Positions 15,458 through 25,378 of a stretch of DNA of 37,555 nucleotides are shown piece after piece. The notes beneath the pieces were generated by a model. That model worked only from the letters and a program-made list of their open reading frames with translations. It was not told where the DNA came from and made no database searches. Within the stretch, counting starts at the first letter, position 1. Every line of letters starts with the position of its first letter. Origin of the DNA: Candidatus Zixiibacteriota bacterium (GTDB taxonomy: Bacteria; Zixibacteria; MSB-5A5; DSPP01); contig JAKEHY010000012.1 of the NCBI GenBank assembly GCA_022614805.1, positions 1 through 37,555 of the forward strand. Direction: 5' to 3'. Both the position numbers and the translations under genes were made by a program.

Positions 15458-18037
15458 ATGCACATTACGGTTGAAGGAAAGAAGATAGAGTTCAAGCCGG
15501 GGCAGACCATCCTGGAGGCGGCCCTGGCGGCGGGATTCTACATTCCAACCTACTGCTGGCATCCGAAGCTGGACCCGGTGGGGGCCTGCCGGATTTGCTT
15601 TGTGGAGGTGGAAAAATCCCCCAAGTTGGTGGTTTCCTGCTCGACGCCGGCGGCGGAAGGGCAGGTGGTCTGGATTGATTCCGAGAAAGCGAAGAAGGGT
15701 CGCGCCGGCGTCACGGAATTTCTGCTCATCAACCACCCGCTCGACTGCCCGACCTGCGACAAGGGGGGAGAATGTGACCTGCAGGATATTTCCTGGAAAA
15801 ACGGCGGGGACGTTAGTCGCTTCGAGGAACAGAAATACCGCTTCATCGTCGACCGCAACTCGACCTTCGACGATCTCTCCATCGGGCCGATGATTGTGCG
15901 CAACCAGAACCGCTGCATCCACTGCTACAAATGCGTGCGCTTCAACAAGGAGATTGCCGGAGAAGGGGATTTGGGGGCTTTCGAGCGGGGCTACCACACC
16001 GAAATCAACTCCATCGGGCCGGAGGGGATAGTCAACGAATACGCCGGGAACACGGTGGAGATTTGCCCGGTCGGGGCCCTGACCGCCAAGGATTGGCGCT
16101 ACAAAATCCGGGTCTGGCTGACGCAGAAAACTCCTTCGGTCTGCAACCAGTGTTCGGACGGGTGCAACACCACGCTGTGGACGTCGGCCCAGCATCTTTT
16201 CCGCATCACCTCCCGCCGCAACGACGCGGTGGACGAGGGGTGGATTTGCAACAAAGGGTGGTACAACTACCAACTCGTCAACCATCCGGAGCGGTTGAAA
16301 AAGCCGCTCATAAAAAGAAGCGGAAAATTTGAAGAGGTTAGCTGGGATGAGGCGCTCGACTTTGCCGCTGCCCAGTTATCCAAAATCCGGGATGAAATGG
16401 GGGCGGACCTAATCGGCGGTGTGACCTCTCCTCTCCTCTCCAACGAGGAGAACTACGTTTTCCAGCGGTTTTTCCGGCAGGTTATCGGGACCAACAACGT
16501 TGACTTCCGCGTGCGCTTCGGGAAAAACGCTCCACCGTCAGGACTTTTCAAGGAAGCGGTACGCATCCGGATGGAGGAGTTGGAACAAGCCAAGGGGATT
16601 CTGATTCTGGGAATGGACTCCAACCGGGAGCATCCGATTTTGAATTTACGTCTGCACAAGGCCAAGACGCGCAACGGCACAAGGCTTTTCGTCGCCCATT
16701 CACGCGGCGTGAAGTTGGGGGAATGGGCGGGGGGTCAGGTGGTTTACAAAGTTGGGAGCGAAATTGCGTTTTTGAATTCGATTCTGGCGGCTTTACTCGG
16801 CGACAAGGTTTTGAAGGAAATTCCAAAAGAAGCCACCGCTTTGGGGAAAAAGCTGGCGGAGTGGTCGCCCGAAAGCGCCAAGGAACAAACGGGCGTCGGT
16901 GCTTCACAAATAAAAGAATGGGCCAAAAGTTGGGCCGCCGCCGGGGAGTTGACCATTCTTCTGGGGCGGGAGATTGTTTTCCATCCGCAACGGGAGGAGA
17001 TAGTAAAGACCTGCCGGCTGCTTTCTTACCTCTTAAACGGGCCGGAACTGACAGCCCGGAAGGTCAATCTGCTATTTGAGGAAGGAAACACGCAGGGGAC
17101 GGCGGACGTCGGCTGTCTGCCGGACGTTTTGCCGGGGTATCGCAAAGTGGGCGACCCTACGGGGGATTTCAACGAAAAATGGGGGGACGTTTCGCTTCCG
17201 GACAAACCGGGGCGGGATGTTTTTGGAATGCTCTCCGCCGCGCGGGAGCGGAAGCTTTCGGCCCTTGTGGTTATGGGCCAGGATATTCTGTTTTCCTTTC
17301 CGGATTACCACTTCGCCCGTGAAGCCTTGGAGGCGGTGGGGTTCATCGTCGTCATCGACCAATTCATGACCCAGACGGCGAAGCTGGCGCAGGTGGTAAT
17401 TCCCTCGTCAGCGTTCGTTGAAAAAGAGGGAACCTATACCAACTGGGAAAGGCGGGTGCAGCGCTTCGGCCGGGCGTATCGGCCGCTTGGCGAAGCACGG
17501 CCGGGGTGGCAAATCATTGCCGACCTGGCCGATCGGATGGGAAGGCCGTTTTCCCTCCATTCCCCCCAAGGGGTTTTTGATGAACTGGCGCACATGATTC
17601 CGAGCTATTCCGGGATTTCCTACGCCGATTTGGCGGGTGAGGGAAAAGTGTGGGAAGGAAATGGCAACAAGCCCGCCGTTTACGAGATTTTCAGTCCGAA
17701 AGAAATTGTCCCGGAGAAAAACTTCCCGATACTTTTAGCCACCGGCAATTCTTTGCAGCATTCCGGCATCTTGCATTTCCCGACCGAGAACCAGCAGCGG
17801 ATGGAGCCGGAGCCGTATCTGGAAGTTAATGCCGACGAGCTTTTGAAAATGAAGAAGTATAAAGGGGACCGGGTCAAGGTCACATCGGCGCTCGGCGAAA
17901 TGGAGGTGCGGGTGCGGCCGTCGGAACTCATGCCTCCGGGGGTTGTCTTTTTGCCCGAAAACTTTCCCTCGGCGCAGGTCAACAAATTGATGAAGTGGGA
18001 CAAACCCTATTTGTGGGTGCGGCTGGAAAATGCTTGA
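15458..18037 (+). CDS. nuoG: NADH-quinone oxidoreductase subunit G (75 kDa, iron-sulfur)
   Basis: The 859-residue subunit starts with a ferredoxin-like domain: Cys33, Cys44, Cys47 and Cys61 bind the [2Fe-2S] cluster N1b, and His93, Cys97, Cys100, Cys106 bind N5. The pair of CxxCxxC-type groups (CIHCYKC and EICPVGA) bind N4. CNQCSDGC plus a later WICNKG cysteine keep the ligands of the off-path cluster N7, which many organisms have lost. The rest is the molybdopterin-oxidoreductase-like domain, which carries no cofactor in complex I. The last eight bases overlap nuoH. Confidence 0.96.
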   Translation: MHITVEGKKIEFKPGQTILEAALAAGFYIPTYCWHPKLDPVGACRICFVEVEKSPKLVVSCSTPAAEGQVVWIDSEKAKKGRAGVTEFLLINHPLDCPTCDKGGECDLQDISWKNGGDVSRFEEQKYRFIVDRNSTFDDLSIGPMIVRNQNRCIHCYKCVRFNKEIAGEGDLGAFERGYHTEINSIGPEGIVNEYAGNTVEICPVGALTAKDWRYKIRVWLTQKTPSVCNQCSDGCNTTLWTSAQHLFRITSRRNDAVDEGWICNKGWYNYQLVNHPERLKKPLIKRSGKFEEVSWDEALDFAAAQLSKIRDEMGADLIGGVTSPLLSNEENYVFQRFFRQVIGTNNVDFRVRFGKNAPPSGLFKEAVRIRMEELEQAKGILILGMDSNREHPILNLRLHKAKTRNGTRLFVAHSRGVKLGEWAGGQVVYKVGSEIAFLNSILAALLGDKVLKEIPKEATALGKKLAEWSPESAKEQTGVGASQIKEWAKSWAAAGELTILLGREIVFHPQREEIVKTCRLLSYLLNGPELTARKVNLLFEEGNTQGTADVGCLPDVLPGYRKVGDPTGDFNEKWGDVSLPDKPGRDVFGMLSAARERKLSALVVMGQDILFSFPDYHFAREALEAVGFIVVIDQFMTQTAKLAQVVIPSSAFVEKEGTYTNWERRVQRFGRAYRPLGEARPGWQIIADLADRMGRPFSLHSPQGVFDELAHMIPSYSGISYADLAGEGKVWEGNGNKPAVYEIFSPKEIVPEKNFPILLATGNSLQHSGILHFPTENQQRMEPEPYLEVNADELLKMKKYKGDRVKVTSALGEMEVRVRPSELMPPGVVFLPENFPSAQVNKLMKWDKPYLWVRLENA

Positions 18038-19010
18038 GCAGGCGATAATTGCAATCATCAAAGTGGCGGTGGTGCTTTTTGCGATTCTGACGGCCTGCGC
18101 CTACATCGTCTGGCTGGAGCGGAAGCTGGTGGCGCGGATGCAGGTGCGGCTGGGGCCGACGCGGGTGGGGCCGTTCGGTTTGCTGCAACCCCTGGCGGAT
18201 GCCATCAAGCTTTTCACCAAGGAGGAAATCATCGTCGAGCAGGCCAACAAGTGGCTCTATCTCGTCGCCCCGCTTTTGGCCTTCATCCCGGCCTTCATCA
18301 CCTTCGCCGTGATTCCCTTCGGCGATACGGTCACCCTCTTCGGCCGGGAGGTGGAGCTTTTGATTTCCGACTTCAATGTCGGGATTCTGTTCATTTTGGG
18401 GGTCACTTCGCTCGGCGTGTACGGCGTCGTTCTGGCCGGGTGGTCCTCCAACAGCAAATATTCGCTTCTAGGGTCGCTGCGGTCCGCGGCGCAGATGATT
18501 TCCTACGAGATTTCGCTCGGGCTTTCGGTCATCGGCGTTCTGCTTCTGGCGGGGAGCTTGAGCCTGGTCGACATCGTGAAAGCCCAGGGGTCGGTCTCCG
18601 AATGGTTCATCTGGAAGCAGCCGGTGGGGTTTTTCCTGTATTTGATTTCGGCCTTCGCCGAGACCAACCGGGCGCCGTTCGATTTGCCGGAGGCGGAAAC
18701 GGAGCTGGTGGCGGGGTATTTCACCGAATACTCCTCGATGAAATTTGCGATGTTCACCATCGCCGAATACGCCAACATGGTCACCGTGGCGGCCCTGGCG
18801 ACCACGTTGTTTTTAGGCGGCTGGCAGGGGCCGTTTTTGCCGCCGGTGGTCTGGTTTCTGGTAAAAGTGATGTTTTTCATTTTCCTGTACATCTGGGTGC
18901 GGGCGACACTGCCCCGTTTTCGCTACGACCAGCTGATGCGCTTCGGCTGGCTGGTGCTTTTGCCGGTCGGGCTGGTCAACGTTTTGGTCACCGCCCTGGC
19001 GGTGCTGTAA
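18030..19010 (+). CDS. nuoH: NADH-quinone oxidoreductase subunit H
   Basis: The 326-residue membrane subunit has eight predicted helices. RMQVRLGPTRVGPFGLLQPLADAIK-type sequence follows helix 1 (given here in part only), and FAETNRAPFDLPEAETELV is the acidic loop that lines the quinone cavity. NuoH connects the quinone site to the proton channels. ATG 18030 lies inside the end of nuoG. A GGAGCTGCG stretch at its 3' end serves as the ribosome site for nuoI. Confidence 0.97.
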   Translation: MLEQAIIAIIKVAVVLFAILTACAYIVWLERKLVARMQVRLGPTRVGPFGLLQPLADAIKLFTKEEIIVEQANKWLYLVAPLLAFIPAFITFAVIPFGDTVTLFGREVELLISDFNVGILFILGVTSLGVYGVVLAGWSSNSKYSLLGSLRSAAQMISYEISLGLSVIGVLLLAGSLSLVDIVKAQGSVSEWFIWKQPVGFFLYLISAFAETNRAPFDLPEAETELVAGYFTEYSSMKFAMFTIAEYANMVTVAALATTLFLGGWQGPFLPPVVWFLVKVMFFIFLYIWVRATLPRFRYDQLMRFGWLVLLPVGLVNVLVTALAVL

Positions 19011-19020
19011 AGGAGCTGCG

Positions 19021-19512
19021 ATGGAAGACAAAACCAAAGTTTCGGCGTGGGAGATTCCCCTGGCGATAGCAAAGGGGTTTTACACCACCTTCAAGCATCT
19101 TTTCCGCAAGCCCATCACCATCGAGTATCCGGAAAAGACCAAACCGGCGATGTATCCCCGCTACCGGGGGCTGCATTTTCTGGAGCGCTACGAGGACGGG
19201 AGCGAGCGCTGCGTTTCGTGCGGGCTGTGCGCGGCGGCCTGCCCGGCGGACGCCATCTATATGGAGCCGGCGGAAAACGAAAAGGGGGAACGGTACGCCA
19301 AGGTTTACGAAATCAACGAGCTGCGCTGCATTTTCTGCGGGTTCTGCGAGGAGGCCTGCCCGGAGGAGGCCATCTTTCTAGGGAAGGAATATGAGTTTTC
19401 CGCCGACCACCGGGACAAGTTCATCTACACCAAGGAGGATTTGCTGGTTCCCTGGCCGCGCAAAAAGCCCCCGGAGGTCGAGTTTAGACGCAAAACCCGG
19501 AGGGTGTTTTAA
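19021..19512 (+). CDS. nuoI: NADH-quinone oxidoreductase subunit I (23 kDa, 2x[4Fe-4S])
   Basis: The 163-residue subunit has two ferredoxin motifs, CVSCGLCAAACP (Cys64, 67, 70, 74) and CIFCGFCEEACP (Cys103, 106, 109, 113), that bind clusters N6a and N6b on the route to N2. An amphipathic N-terminal helix probably lies on the membrane. AAGGAGCTGCG precedes the start. Its TAA shares one base with the nuoJ ATG. Confidence 0.98.
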   Translation: MEDKTKVSAWEIPLAIAKGFYTTFKHLFRKPITIEYPEKTKPAMYPRYRGLHFLERYEDGSERCVSCGLCAAACPADAIYMEPAENEKGERYAKVYEINELRCIFCGFCEEACPEEAIFLGKEYEFSADHRDKFIYTKEDLLVPWPRKKPPEVEFRRKTRRVF

Positions 19513-20039
19513 TGGAAATGGCCGTTTTCCTCGGAGCCGGGTTTGTCGCCCTCGTTTCCGCCATTTTGGTTTTCACCCAGAAAAACCCGGTCGCCTCGGT
19601 GGTGTTTCTCGTCGTCACCCTGGCGGCGCAGGCGGTGTTGTTTCTGCTTTTGAACGCCCCGTTCGTCGCGGCGTTGCAGATTATCGTTTATGCCGGGGCG
19701 ATTATGGTTTTGTTTTTGTTCGTGGTGATGCTTCTGAATCTGGGACGGGACGAGTTCGGTCCTGAAAAGCGGAAATTCATCCGCCCGCTGGCGGTGGTGT
19801 TCGCCCTGGTTCTGGTCTTGGAAGTTCTGGCCATCTTCAAAACCGGGCTTTTGGACCAGGCGCGGTTGACCTATCATCTTGATTTCACGGGTGATTTTGG
19901 CACGGTGGCGGGGGTGGGGCTTTTGCTTTTCACCCGCTATCTCTACCCTTTTGAAATAACATCGGTTTTGCTTCTGGCGGCCCTTTTGGGGACGGTAATT
20001 CTGGCCAAGAAATTGCCGGGAAGGAAAGGAGAACTGTAA
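19512..20039 (+). CDS. nuoJ: NADH-quinone oxidoreductase subunit J
   Basis: The 175-residue membrane subunit has five predicted helices. [18 protein letters not shown] is the conserved third helix, which in other complexes contains the pi-bulge that changes during turnover. It overlaps both neighbours by one base (TAATG), so nuoI-nuoJ-nuoK are likely translated together. Confidence 0.96.
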   Translation: MEMAVFLGAGFVALVSAILVFTQKNPVASVVFLVVTLAAQAVLFLLLNAPFVAALQIIVYAGAIMVLFLFVVMLLNLGRDEFGPEKRKFIRPLAVVFALVLVLEVLAIFKTGLLDQARLTYHLDFTGDFGTVAGVGLLLFTRYLYPFEITSVLLLAALLGTVILAKKLPGRKGEL

Positions 20040-20347
20040 TGGCGGCCGTGCCTTTGGACTGGTATCTCATTCTCGCCGGGCTGCTTTTTGCCATCGGCAC
20101 AGTCGGGGTTCTGGTTTCCCGCAACGCCATCGTGATTCTTATGGCGATTGAACTGATGCTGAACGCCGTCAATTTAACTTTTGTGGCGTTTTCCCATTAT
20201 ATGGGGAAAAATGACGGGCAGGTTTTGGTCTTTTTGGTGATGACCGTGGCGGCGGCGGAGGCGGCCGTGGGGCTGGCGATTATTCTGAACATTTTTCGCA
20301 CGCGGGAATCGGTGAACATCGACGACATCAATTTGATGAAATGGTAA
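20039..20347 (+). CDS. nuoK: NADH-quinone oxidoreductase subunit K
   Basis: The 102-residue, three-helix subunit keeps both membrane glutamates of the proton path: Glu38 in [13 protein letters not shown] and Glu74 in [12 protein letters not shown] (E. coli Glu36 and Glu72). It starts at the stop of nuoJ with AAAGGAGA upstream. A 58-base gap with a dispersed repeat follows before nuoL. Confidence 0.97.
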   Translation: MAAVPLDWYLILAGLLFAIGTVGVLVSRNAIVILMAIELMLNAVNLTFVAFSHYMGKNDGQVLVFLVMTVAAAEAAVGLAIILNIFRTRESVNIDDINLMKW

Positions 20348-20350
20348 AAA

Positions 20351-20380
20351 GAGAGATTCTTCGCTTTGCTCAGAATGACA
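20351..20380 (+). repeat. Dispersed non-palindromic repeat between nuoK and nuoL
   Basis: The sequence GAGATTCTTCGCTTTGCTCA continues into GAATGACA. I recognise this phrase as a dispersed intergenic repeat of many environmental bacterial genomes (from memory, not a search). Only one copy lies in this window, three bases after the nuoK stop. Confidence 0.4.
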
Positions 20381-20405
20381 ATCTGGGGAGCGGGAGACAC
20401 TGATA

Positions 20406-22313
20406 ATGGACTTGGTCGGCTTAATACCACTTCTGCCCATTCTGGGTTTTGCGGCCATCGGTCTGGGGGGTAGGTGGCTGCCGAAAAAAGCGGTTTCGAT
20501 TCTCGGGCCGGGGGTGGTGGGGGCTTCTTTTTTGATGACCCTGGCGGTTTTCTTCCAGCTTTTTTCGCTGCCGCCCTCCGAGCGGAGGGTCGTTACCAGT
20601 CTTTTTTCCTGGGTGGTGGCGGGAAATTTTTCAGTCGACATCTCCTTTTTGGTCGACCCGCTTTCGATGGTGATGGCCCTGGTGGTCACCGGGGTCGGTT
20701 TTTTGATTCACGTCTATTCGGTCGGTTATATGGGAGAAGACCCCGGCTACCGGCGGTATTTCGCCTATCTCAACCTCTTCACCTTTTCGATGCTCTGTCT
20801 GGTTTTAAGCTCCAATTTTCTTTTGATGTATTTAGGCTGGGAAGGGGTGGGGCTCTGCTCCTATCTTTTAATCGGCTTCTGGTACGAAAAGAAAAGCGCC
20901 GCCGATGCGGGGAAAAAGGCGTTCATCGTCAACCGGGTGGGGGATTTCGGGTTCGCTTTGGGGGTGATGCTTATTTTCACGACTTTTGGAACGCTGGATT
21001 TCGGCGGAGTTTTTTCGCAGGCGCCGGCTTTGTCGACCGAGGGAGGCCAACGGATTGCCACGGCGATAACGCTTTTGCTGTTCCTTGGAGCCGTCGGCAA
21101 ATCGGCGCAGATTCCGCTTTATACCTGGCTGCCGGACGCGATGGAGGGGCCGACGCCGGTTTCGGCTTTGATTCACGCCGCCACGATGGTCACGGCGGGG
21201 GTTTATATGGTGGCACGCTGCCACGCCCTATACCTTTTGGCCCCTTTTTCGATGGCGGTGGTGGCAGTCATCGGCGCATTGACGGCGATTATGGCGGCCT
21301 CCATCGGGCTCGTGCAAAACGACATCAAACGGGTTTTGGCCTACTCCACCATCAGCCAGCTGGGGTATATGTTTCTGGCCTGCGGGGTGGGGGCCTTCAC
21401 CGCCGGAATTTTCCATCTGGTCACCCACGCCTTTTTCAAGGCCCTTCTGTTTTTAGGGGCCGGCTCGGTCATCCACGCCCTTTCCGGCGAGCAGGATTTG
21501 CGCAAGATGGGAGGTCTGCGAAAGTATATGCCGGCCACCTACACCACCTTCCTCATCGCCACCTTAGCGATTTCGGGGGTGCCTTTGCTTTCCGGATTTT
21601 TCTCCAAGGACCAGATTTTGTCGGCCGCCTTCTTTTCCCCCCAGGGGGGGAATTTTTTGTGGCTTCTGGGAATTGTGACCGCCTCCATGACCGCCTTCTA
21701 TATGTTCCGGCTTTTCTTTTTGACCTTCACGGGGGGTTGCCGGGCCTCCGAGGAGGTGCAGCACCACATTCACGAATCCCCCCATTCAATGACCGTGCCG
21801 CTTATGATTTTGGGCTTTTTGGCGGTTGTCGGCGGGTACATCGGGATGCCGCATGCTTTGGGAGGGGTGAACGCCATCGCCGGGTATCTCGCGCCGGTTT
21901 TCGCCGACCTTCCCCACCTGCCCGAGCCCTCTTTGGGGATGGAATATCTTTTGATGGCGACTTCCGTGGTGGTCGCCTTTCTGGGAATCAGCCTGGCCTA
22001 TTTTTTCTACGTCCGCTCGCCGCAGGCGGCGGAGCGTTTGAGGCAGAATTTTCTTTACACGCTGCTTTTGAACAAGTACTATGTGGATGAAATCTACCAG
22101 GCCTTAATCGTTTCCCCCATCGTTGCCGGCTCCCGCTGGGTGTGGGAGCGCTTCGATTTGGGGATTATCGACGGGGCGGTGAACGGCTCGGCCCGGCTGG
22201 TGGAAAAGCTGGCCCTCCGGGGGCGGCAGCTGCAAACCGGCTACGTGCGGCAGTATGCGATGGCGGTGGTTATGGGGGTCGTAATCATTCTGGCCTATTT
22301 GGTCTGGGGATAG
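20406..22313 (+). CDS. nuoL: NADH-quinone oxidoreductase subunit L (antiporter-like)
   Basis: The 635-residue protein is the distal proton-pumping subunit, related to Mrp Na+/H+ antiporter subunits. It has the helix-5 glutamate (Glu146 in YLGWEGVGLCSYLLIG), the lysine-bearing GKSAQIPLYTWLPDAMEGP segment and HAATMVTAGVY. The C-terminal part includes the long lateral helix that clamps the membrane arm in other complexes. Length is normal for the family. Confidence 0.97.
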   Translation: MDLVGLIPLLPILGFAAIGLGGRWLPKKAVSILGPGVVGASFLMTLAVFFQLFSLPPSERRVVTSLFSWVVAGNFSVDISFLVDPLSMVMALVVTGVGFLIHVYSVGYMGEDPGYRRYFAYLNLFTFSMLCLVLSSNFLLMYLGWEGVGLCSYLLIGFWYEKKSAADAGKKAFIVNRVGDFGFALGVMLIFTTFGTLDFGGVFSQAPALSTEGGQRIATAITLLLFLGAVGKSAQIPLYTWLPDAMEGPTPVSALIHAATMVTAGVYMVARCHALYLLAPFSMAVVAVIGALTAIMAASIGLVQNDIKRVLAYSTISQLGYMFLACGVGAFTAGIFHLVTHAFFKALLFLGAGSVIHALSGEQDLRKMGGLRKYMPATYTTFLIATLAISGVPLLSGFFSKDQILSAAFFSPQGGNFLWLLGIVTASMTAFYMFRLFFLTFTGGCRASEEVQHHIHESPHSMTVPLMILGFLAVVGGYIGMPHALGGVNAIAGYLAPVFADLPHLPEPSLGMEYLLMATSVVVAFLGISLAYFFYVRSPQAAERLRQNFLYTLLLNKYYVDEIYQALIVSPIVAGSRWVWERFDLGIIDGAVNGSARLVEKLALRGRQLQTGYVRQYAMAVVMGVVIILAYLVWG

Positions 22314-22317
22314 CGGG

Positions 22318-23904
22318 ATGGATGCGCAAATTCTAAGCTGGGTCGTTTTTCTGCCGCTGGTCGGGATTCCCGTAATTCTGCTTTTGCCAAAGCAGCGGCC
22401 GGATTTGGTCAAGTGGGCCGCCTTGGGGACGGCGGCGGCGGATTTTCTGGTTTCCCTTTACCTGCCCGCCAATTTCGATTCGGCCAATCCGGGAATGCAA
22501 TTCACGGTCACCCTCCCCTGGATTGAAAGTTTCGGCATTTACTACCGGCTGGGGCTGGACGGGATTTCCTTATTTCTTGTTTTGCTGACCACCTTTCTTT
22601 CGATGCTCTCCATTTACTCCACTTTTTCGGCCATCACCGAAAAAGTGAAGGGGTTTTACATCTCGTTTCTCTTGTTGCAGACCGGGATGCTGGGAGTGTT
22701 CGTCGCCCTCGATGTCTTTTTGTTCTACGTTTTCTGGGAAGGGATGCTCATCCCGATGTATTTTCTCATCGGCGTCTGGGGGGGGCCGAGAAAAATCTAC
22801 GCCACCATCAAATTCGTTTTGTTCACGATGTTCGGCTCCCTTTTGATGCTGGTGGCGATTTTGGCGCTTTATTTTCTCAACCGCTCGGCCACCGGCGGCT
22901 ATTCCTTCAACCTGTTCGATTTCTACCAGCTGGCGCTGCCGTTGAGCATTCAAGTTTGGCTCTTTTTGGCGTTTGCCCTGGCCTTCGCCATCAAAGTACC
23001 GATGTTTCCCTTCCACACCTGGCTGCCGGACGCCCACGTGGAGGCGCCCACGGCGGGCTCGGTCATTCTGGCGGGGGTTCTCCTGAAAATGGGGACCTAC
23101 GGCTTTCTGCGTTTCCTGTTCCCGCTTTTTCCGAACGCCACGTTCCAATTCATTCCGCTTCTGGCCGCGCTTTCGATCATCGGCATCATCTACGGCGCTT
23201 TGATGGCTATGGTGCAGAAGGACGTGAAGTCGCTGGTGGCTTTTTCCTCCGTCTCCCATCTCGGCTTCGTCACTCTCGGGCTTGTGGCGATGAATCTGCA
23301 GGGGTGGCAGGGGGGGATGTTGCAGATGCTGAACCACGGCGTTTCCACCGGAGCTTTATTTTTGCTCGTCGGAATGATATACGAGCGGCGGCACACCCGG
23401 CTCATCGACGACTTTGGCGGGCTGACCAAAGGGATGCCGATATTCGCCGTTTTCTTTATGATAATCACCCTTTCCTCCATCGGGCTGCCGGGGACGAACG
23501 GCTTCGTCGGTGAATTTTTGATTTTGCTCGGCACCTTCCGCACCAATCCGGTCTGGGCCGCCTTCGCCACAACCGGCGTCATCCTTTCAGCCGTCTATAT
23601 GCTCTGGATGTTCCAGCGGGTGATGTTCGGGGAGGTCAAAAACCCGGCCAACGCAGGATTGCCCGACTTGAACTTCCGGGAAAAAGCCGTCTTGGTTCCG
23701 CTGGTGGTTTTTGTCTTCTGGATCGGAATTTACCCGAACAGCTTTTTGAAGAATATGGAAGGGAGTTTGGCCGACCTTTTAAATCAGGTCAACCGGCGGG
23801 AGACGGTTCTGCGTTCGCTCCCCTCCCAAAGCTGGTCGGAGTTTTTGTCCGCCGGCCGGGGGACCCGGAGTCAGGCCGCTGTGCCGGTCAAACCGAGTCC
23901 TTAA
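22318..23904 (+). CDS. nuoM: NADH-quinone oxidoreductase subunit M (antiporter-like)
   Basis: The 528-residue membrane protein is the second antiporter-like subunit. Glu141 in FYVFWEGMLIPMYFLIG matches the essential helix-5 glutamate. AIKVPMFPFHTWLPDAHVEA is the signature of helices 7-8, and VQKDVKSLVAFSSVSHLGFV follows. Only four bases separate it from nuoL. The C-terminal 40 residues after the last helix are polar and not conserved as far as I can tell. Confidence 0.97.
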   Translation: MDAQILSWVVFLPLVGIPVILLLPKQRPDLVKWAALGTAAADFLVSLYLPANFDSANPGMQFTVTLPWIESFGIYYRLGLDGISLFLVLLTTFLSMLSIYSTFSAITEKVKGFYISFLLLQTGMLGVFVALDVFLFYVFWEGMLIPMYFLIGVWGGPRKIYATIKFVLFTMFGSLLMLVAILALYFLNRSATGGYSFNLFDFYQLALPLSIQVWLFLAFALAFAIKVPMFPFHTWLPDAHVEAPTAGSVILAGVLLKMGTYGFLRFLFPLFPNATFQFIPLLAALSIIGIIYGALMAMVQKDVKSLVAFSSVSHLGFVTLGLVAMNLQGWQGGMLQMLNHGVSTGALFLLVGMIYERRHTRLIDDFGGLTKGMPIFAVFFMIITLSSIGLPGTNGFVGEFLILLGTFRTNPVWAAFATTGVILSAVYMLWMFQRVMFGEVKNPANAGLPDLNFREKAVLVPLVVFVFWIGIYPNSFLKNMEGSLADLLNQVNRRETVLRSLPSQSWSEFLSAGRGTRSQAAVPVKPSP

Positions 23905-23907
23905 CGG

Positions 23908-25368
23908 ATGGACATCTTTTCGATTATTGGAACGGTGGACTACGGGGCGCTTTTGCCGGAGCTTTTCCTGCTCGGTTTTGCCCTTGTGGTGATGCTTTTG
24001 GAGCCGTTTTTGCCGGAGCGATACAAGCCGGTCAACTTTTACTTGACCGTTTTCGGCCTTCTTGCCGCCGCCGGCGGCTCCCTCTGGCTCTGGAACCGGG
24101 CGGGGGTGAACTTCGGCGGAATGGCCACCTCCGACAATTTTGCCGTTTTCTTCCGGCTGGTTTTCATCGCCGGGACGCTTTTGACGGTTTTAGTTTCCAA
24201 AAACTATCTCGCCTCCGAGAAGTTTGCCAACGGGGAATATTATGCCTTGCTTTTATTCTCCACCCTCGGAATGATGTTTATGGCCGGGAGTCTGGATTTG
24301 ATGGTCATCTTTCTCGGCTTGGAGGTGATGTCCATCCCCCTTTACATTCTGGCGGGTTTCCGCAAAGCCGACGTCCGCTCGAATGAAGCCGGGATGAAGT
24401 ATTTTTTAATCGGTGCCTTTGCCTCCAGTTTTTTTCTCTACGGCATCGCCCTCGTTTATGGCGCCACCGGAACCACCCATCTGCAGGAGATTTACAACCA
24501 GCTTCCGACCCTCCAGGGGCGGGGGGACTTTTTGATTTACGCCGGGGCGGCGCTTTTGACAGTCGGATTCGCCTTCAAAGTCGCGGCGGTGCCGTTCCAT
24601 ATGTGGGCGCCGGACGTGTATGAAGGGGCGCCCACGGTCGTCACCGCCTTTATGTCGGCCGGGCCGAAGGCGGCGGGTTTTGCCGCCCTTCTGCGGACAT
24701 TCGCTTTGTTTCTGGGGGATTATAAAGAAGCAATGGTGGCGGTTTTTTGGGTGCTGGCGGTTTTGACGATGACGGTTGGGAACGTTCTGGCTTTAGTCCA
24801 GTCCAACATCAAGCGGATGCTGGCTTATTCCTCCATCGCCCATGCCGGCTACGTGCTCGTGGCCGTCGTCGCCGGCGGGCCGGATGGGGTTTCGGCCGCC
24901 CTGTTTTATTTGCTGGCCTATACGGTGATGAACATCGGCGCCTTCGCGGTCGTTCTGGCGGTGGAGGGGAAGGAGGGTTCCAATCAGATCGGAGATTACC
25001 GGGGGCTGGTGAACCGGCATCCCTATCTGGCGGCGGCGATGACGATTTTTATGCTTTCTTTAACCGGCATTCCGCCGACGGCCGGATTTGTCGGCAAGCT
25101 GTATATCTTTTCCGCCGCCGTTTCGGCCAACCAGATTCCTTTAGTCGTCATCGCCGTTTTGAACTCTTTGGTTTCGGTGTACTACTATTTGGGAGTCGTT
25201 GTGGCGATGTATATGCATCCCTCGCCGGCGGCGGAGAAAAATCAAAGCTTCTACTCTCTGCCCCTTATGCTCGTTTTGGCCCTCACCGTTTGGGGCACCC
25301 TGCAGTTGGGAATTTTCCCGCAGGCCCTCCTGCGGGCCGCCAGCGATTCGCTGGTGGGGCTGTTTTAA
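23908..25368 (+). CDS. nuoN: NADH-quinone oxidoreductase subunit N (antiporter-like)
   Basis: The 486-residue protein is the third antiporter-like subunit. Glu139 in FLGLEVMSIPLYILAGF corresponds to the helix-5 glutamate; FKVAAVPFHMWAPDVYEGAP and VQSNIKRMLAYSSIAHAGYV are the other family segments. It ends the operon. The next gene is convergent, with only ten bases between the stops and no visible intrinsic terminator, so nuo transcripts may run into the antisense strand of the propeller gene. Confidence 0.97.
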   Translation: MDIFSIIGTVDYGALLPELFLLGFALVVMLLEPFLPERYKPVNFYLTVFGLLAAAGGSLWLWNRAGVNFGGMATSDNFAVFFRLVFIAGTLLTVLVSKNYLASEKFANGEYYALLLFSTLGMMFMAGSLDLMVIFLGLEVMSIPLYILAGFRKADVRSNEAGMKYFLIGAFASSFFLYGIALVYGATGTTHLQEIYNQLPTLQGRGDFLIYAGAALLTVGFAFKVAAVPFHMWAPDVYEGAPTVVTAFMSAGPKAAGFAALLRTFALFLGDYKEAMVAVFWVLAVLTMTVGNVLALVQSNIKRMLAYSSIAHAGYVLVAVVAGGPDGVSAALFYLLAYTVMNIGAFAVVLAVEGKEGSNQIGDYRGLVNRHPYLAAAMTIFMLSLTGIPPTAGFVGKLYIFSAAVSANQIPLVVIAVLNSLVSVYYYLGVVVAMYMHPSPAAEKNQSFYSLPLMLVLALTVWGTLQLGIFPQALLRAASDSLVGLF

Positions 25369-25378
25369 GTCCCCATCA

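Noticed and set aside
20348-20405. Separate small gene or tRNA between nuoK and nuoL
   Set aside because: Too short, no cloverleaf, and it is mostly a known type of dispersed repeat.
20474-22090. 538-codon open frame overlapping nuoL in another frame
   Set aside because: The product is rich in Gly, Arg and Phe without any family pattern; high GC at third positions keeps the shadow frame open. nuoL itself is unambiguous.
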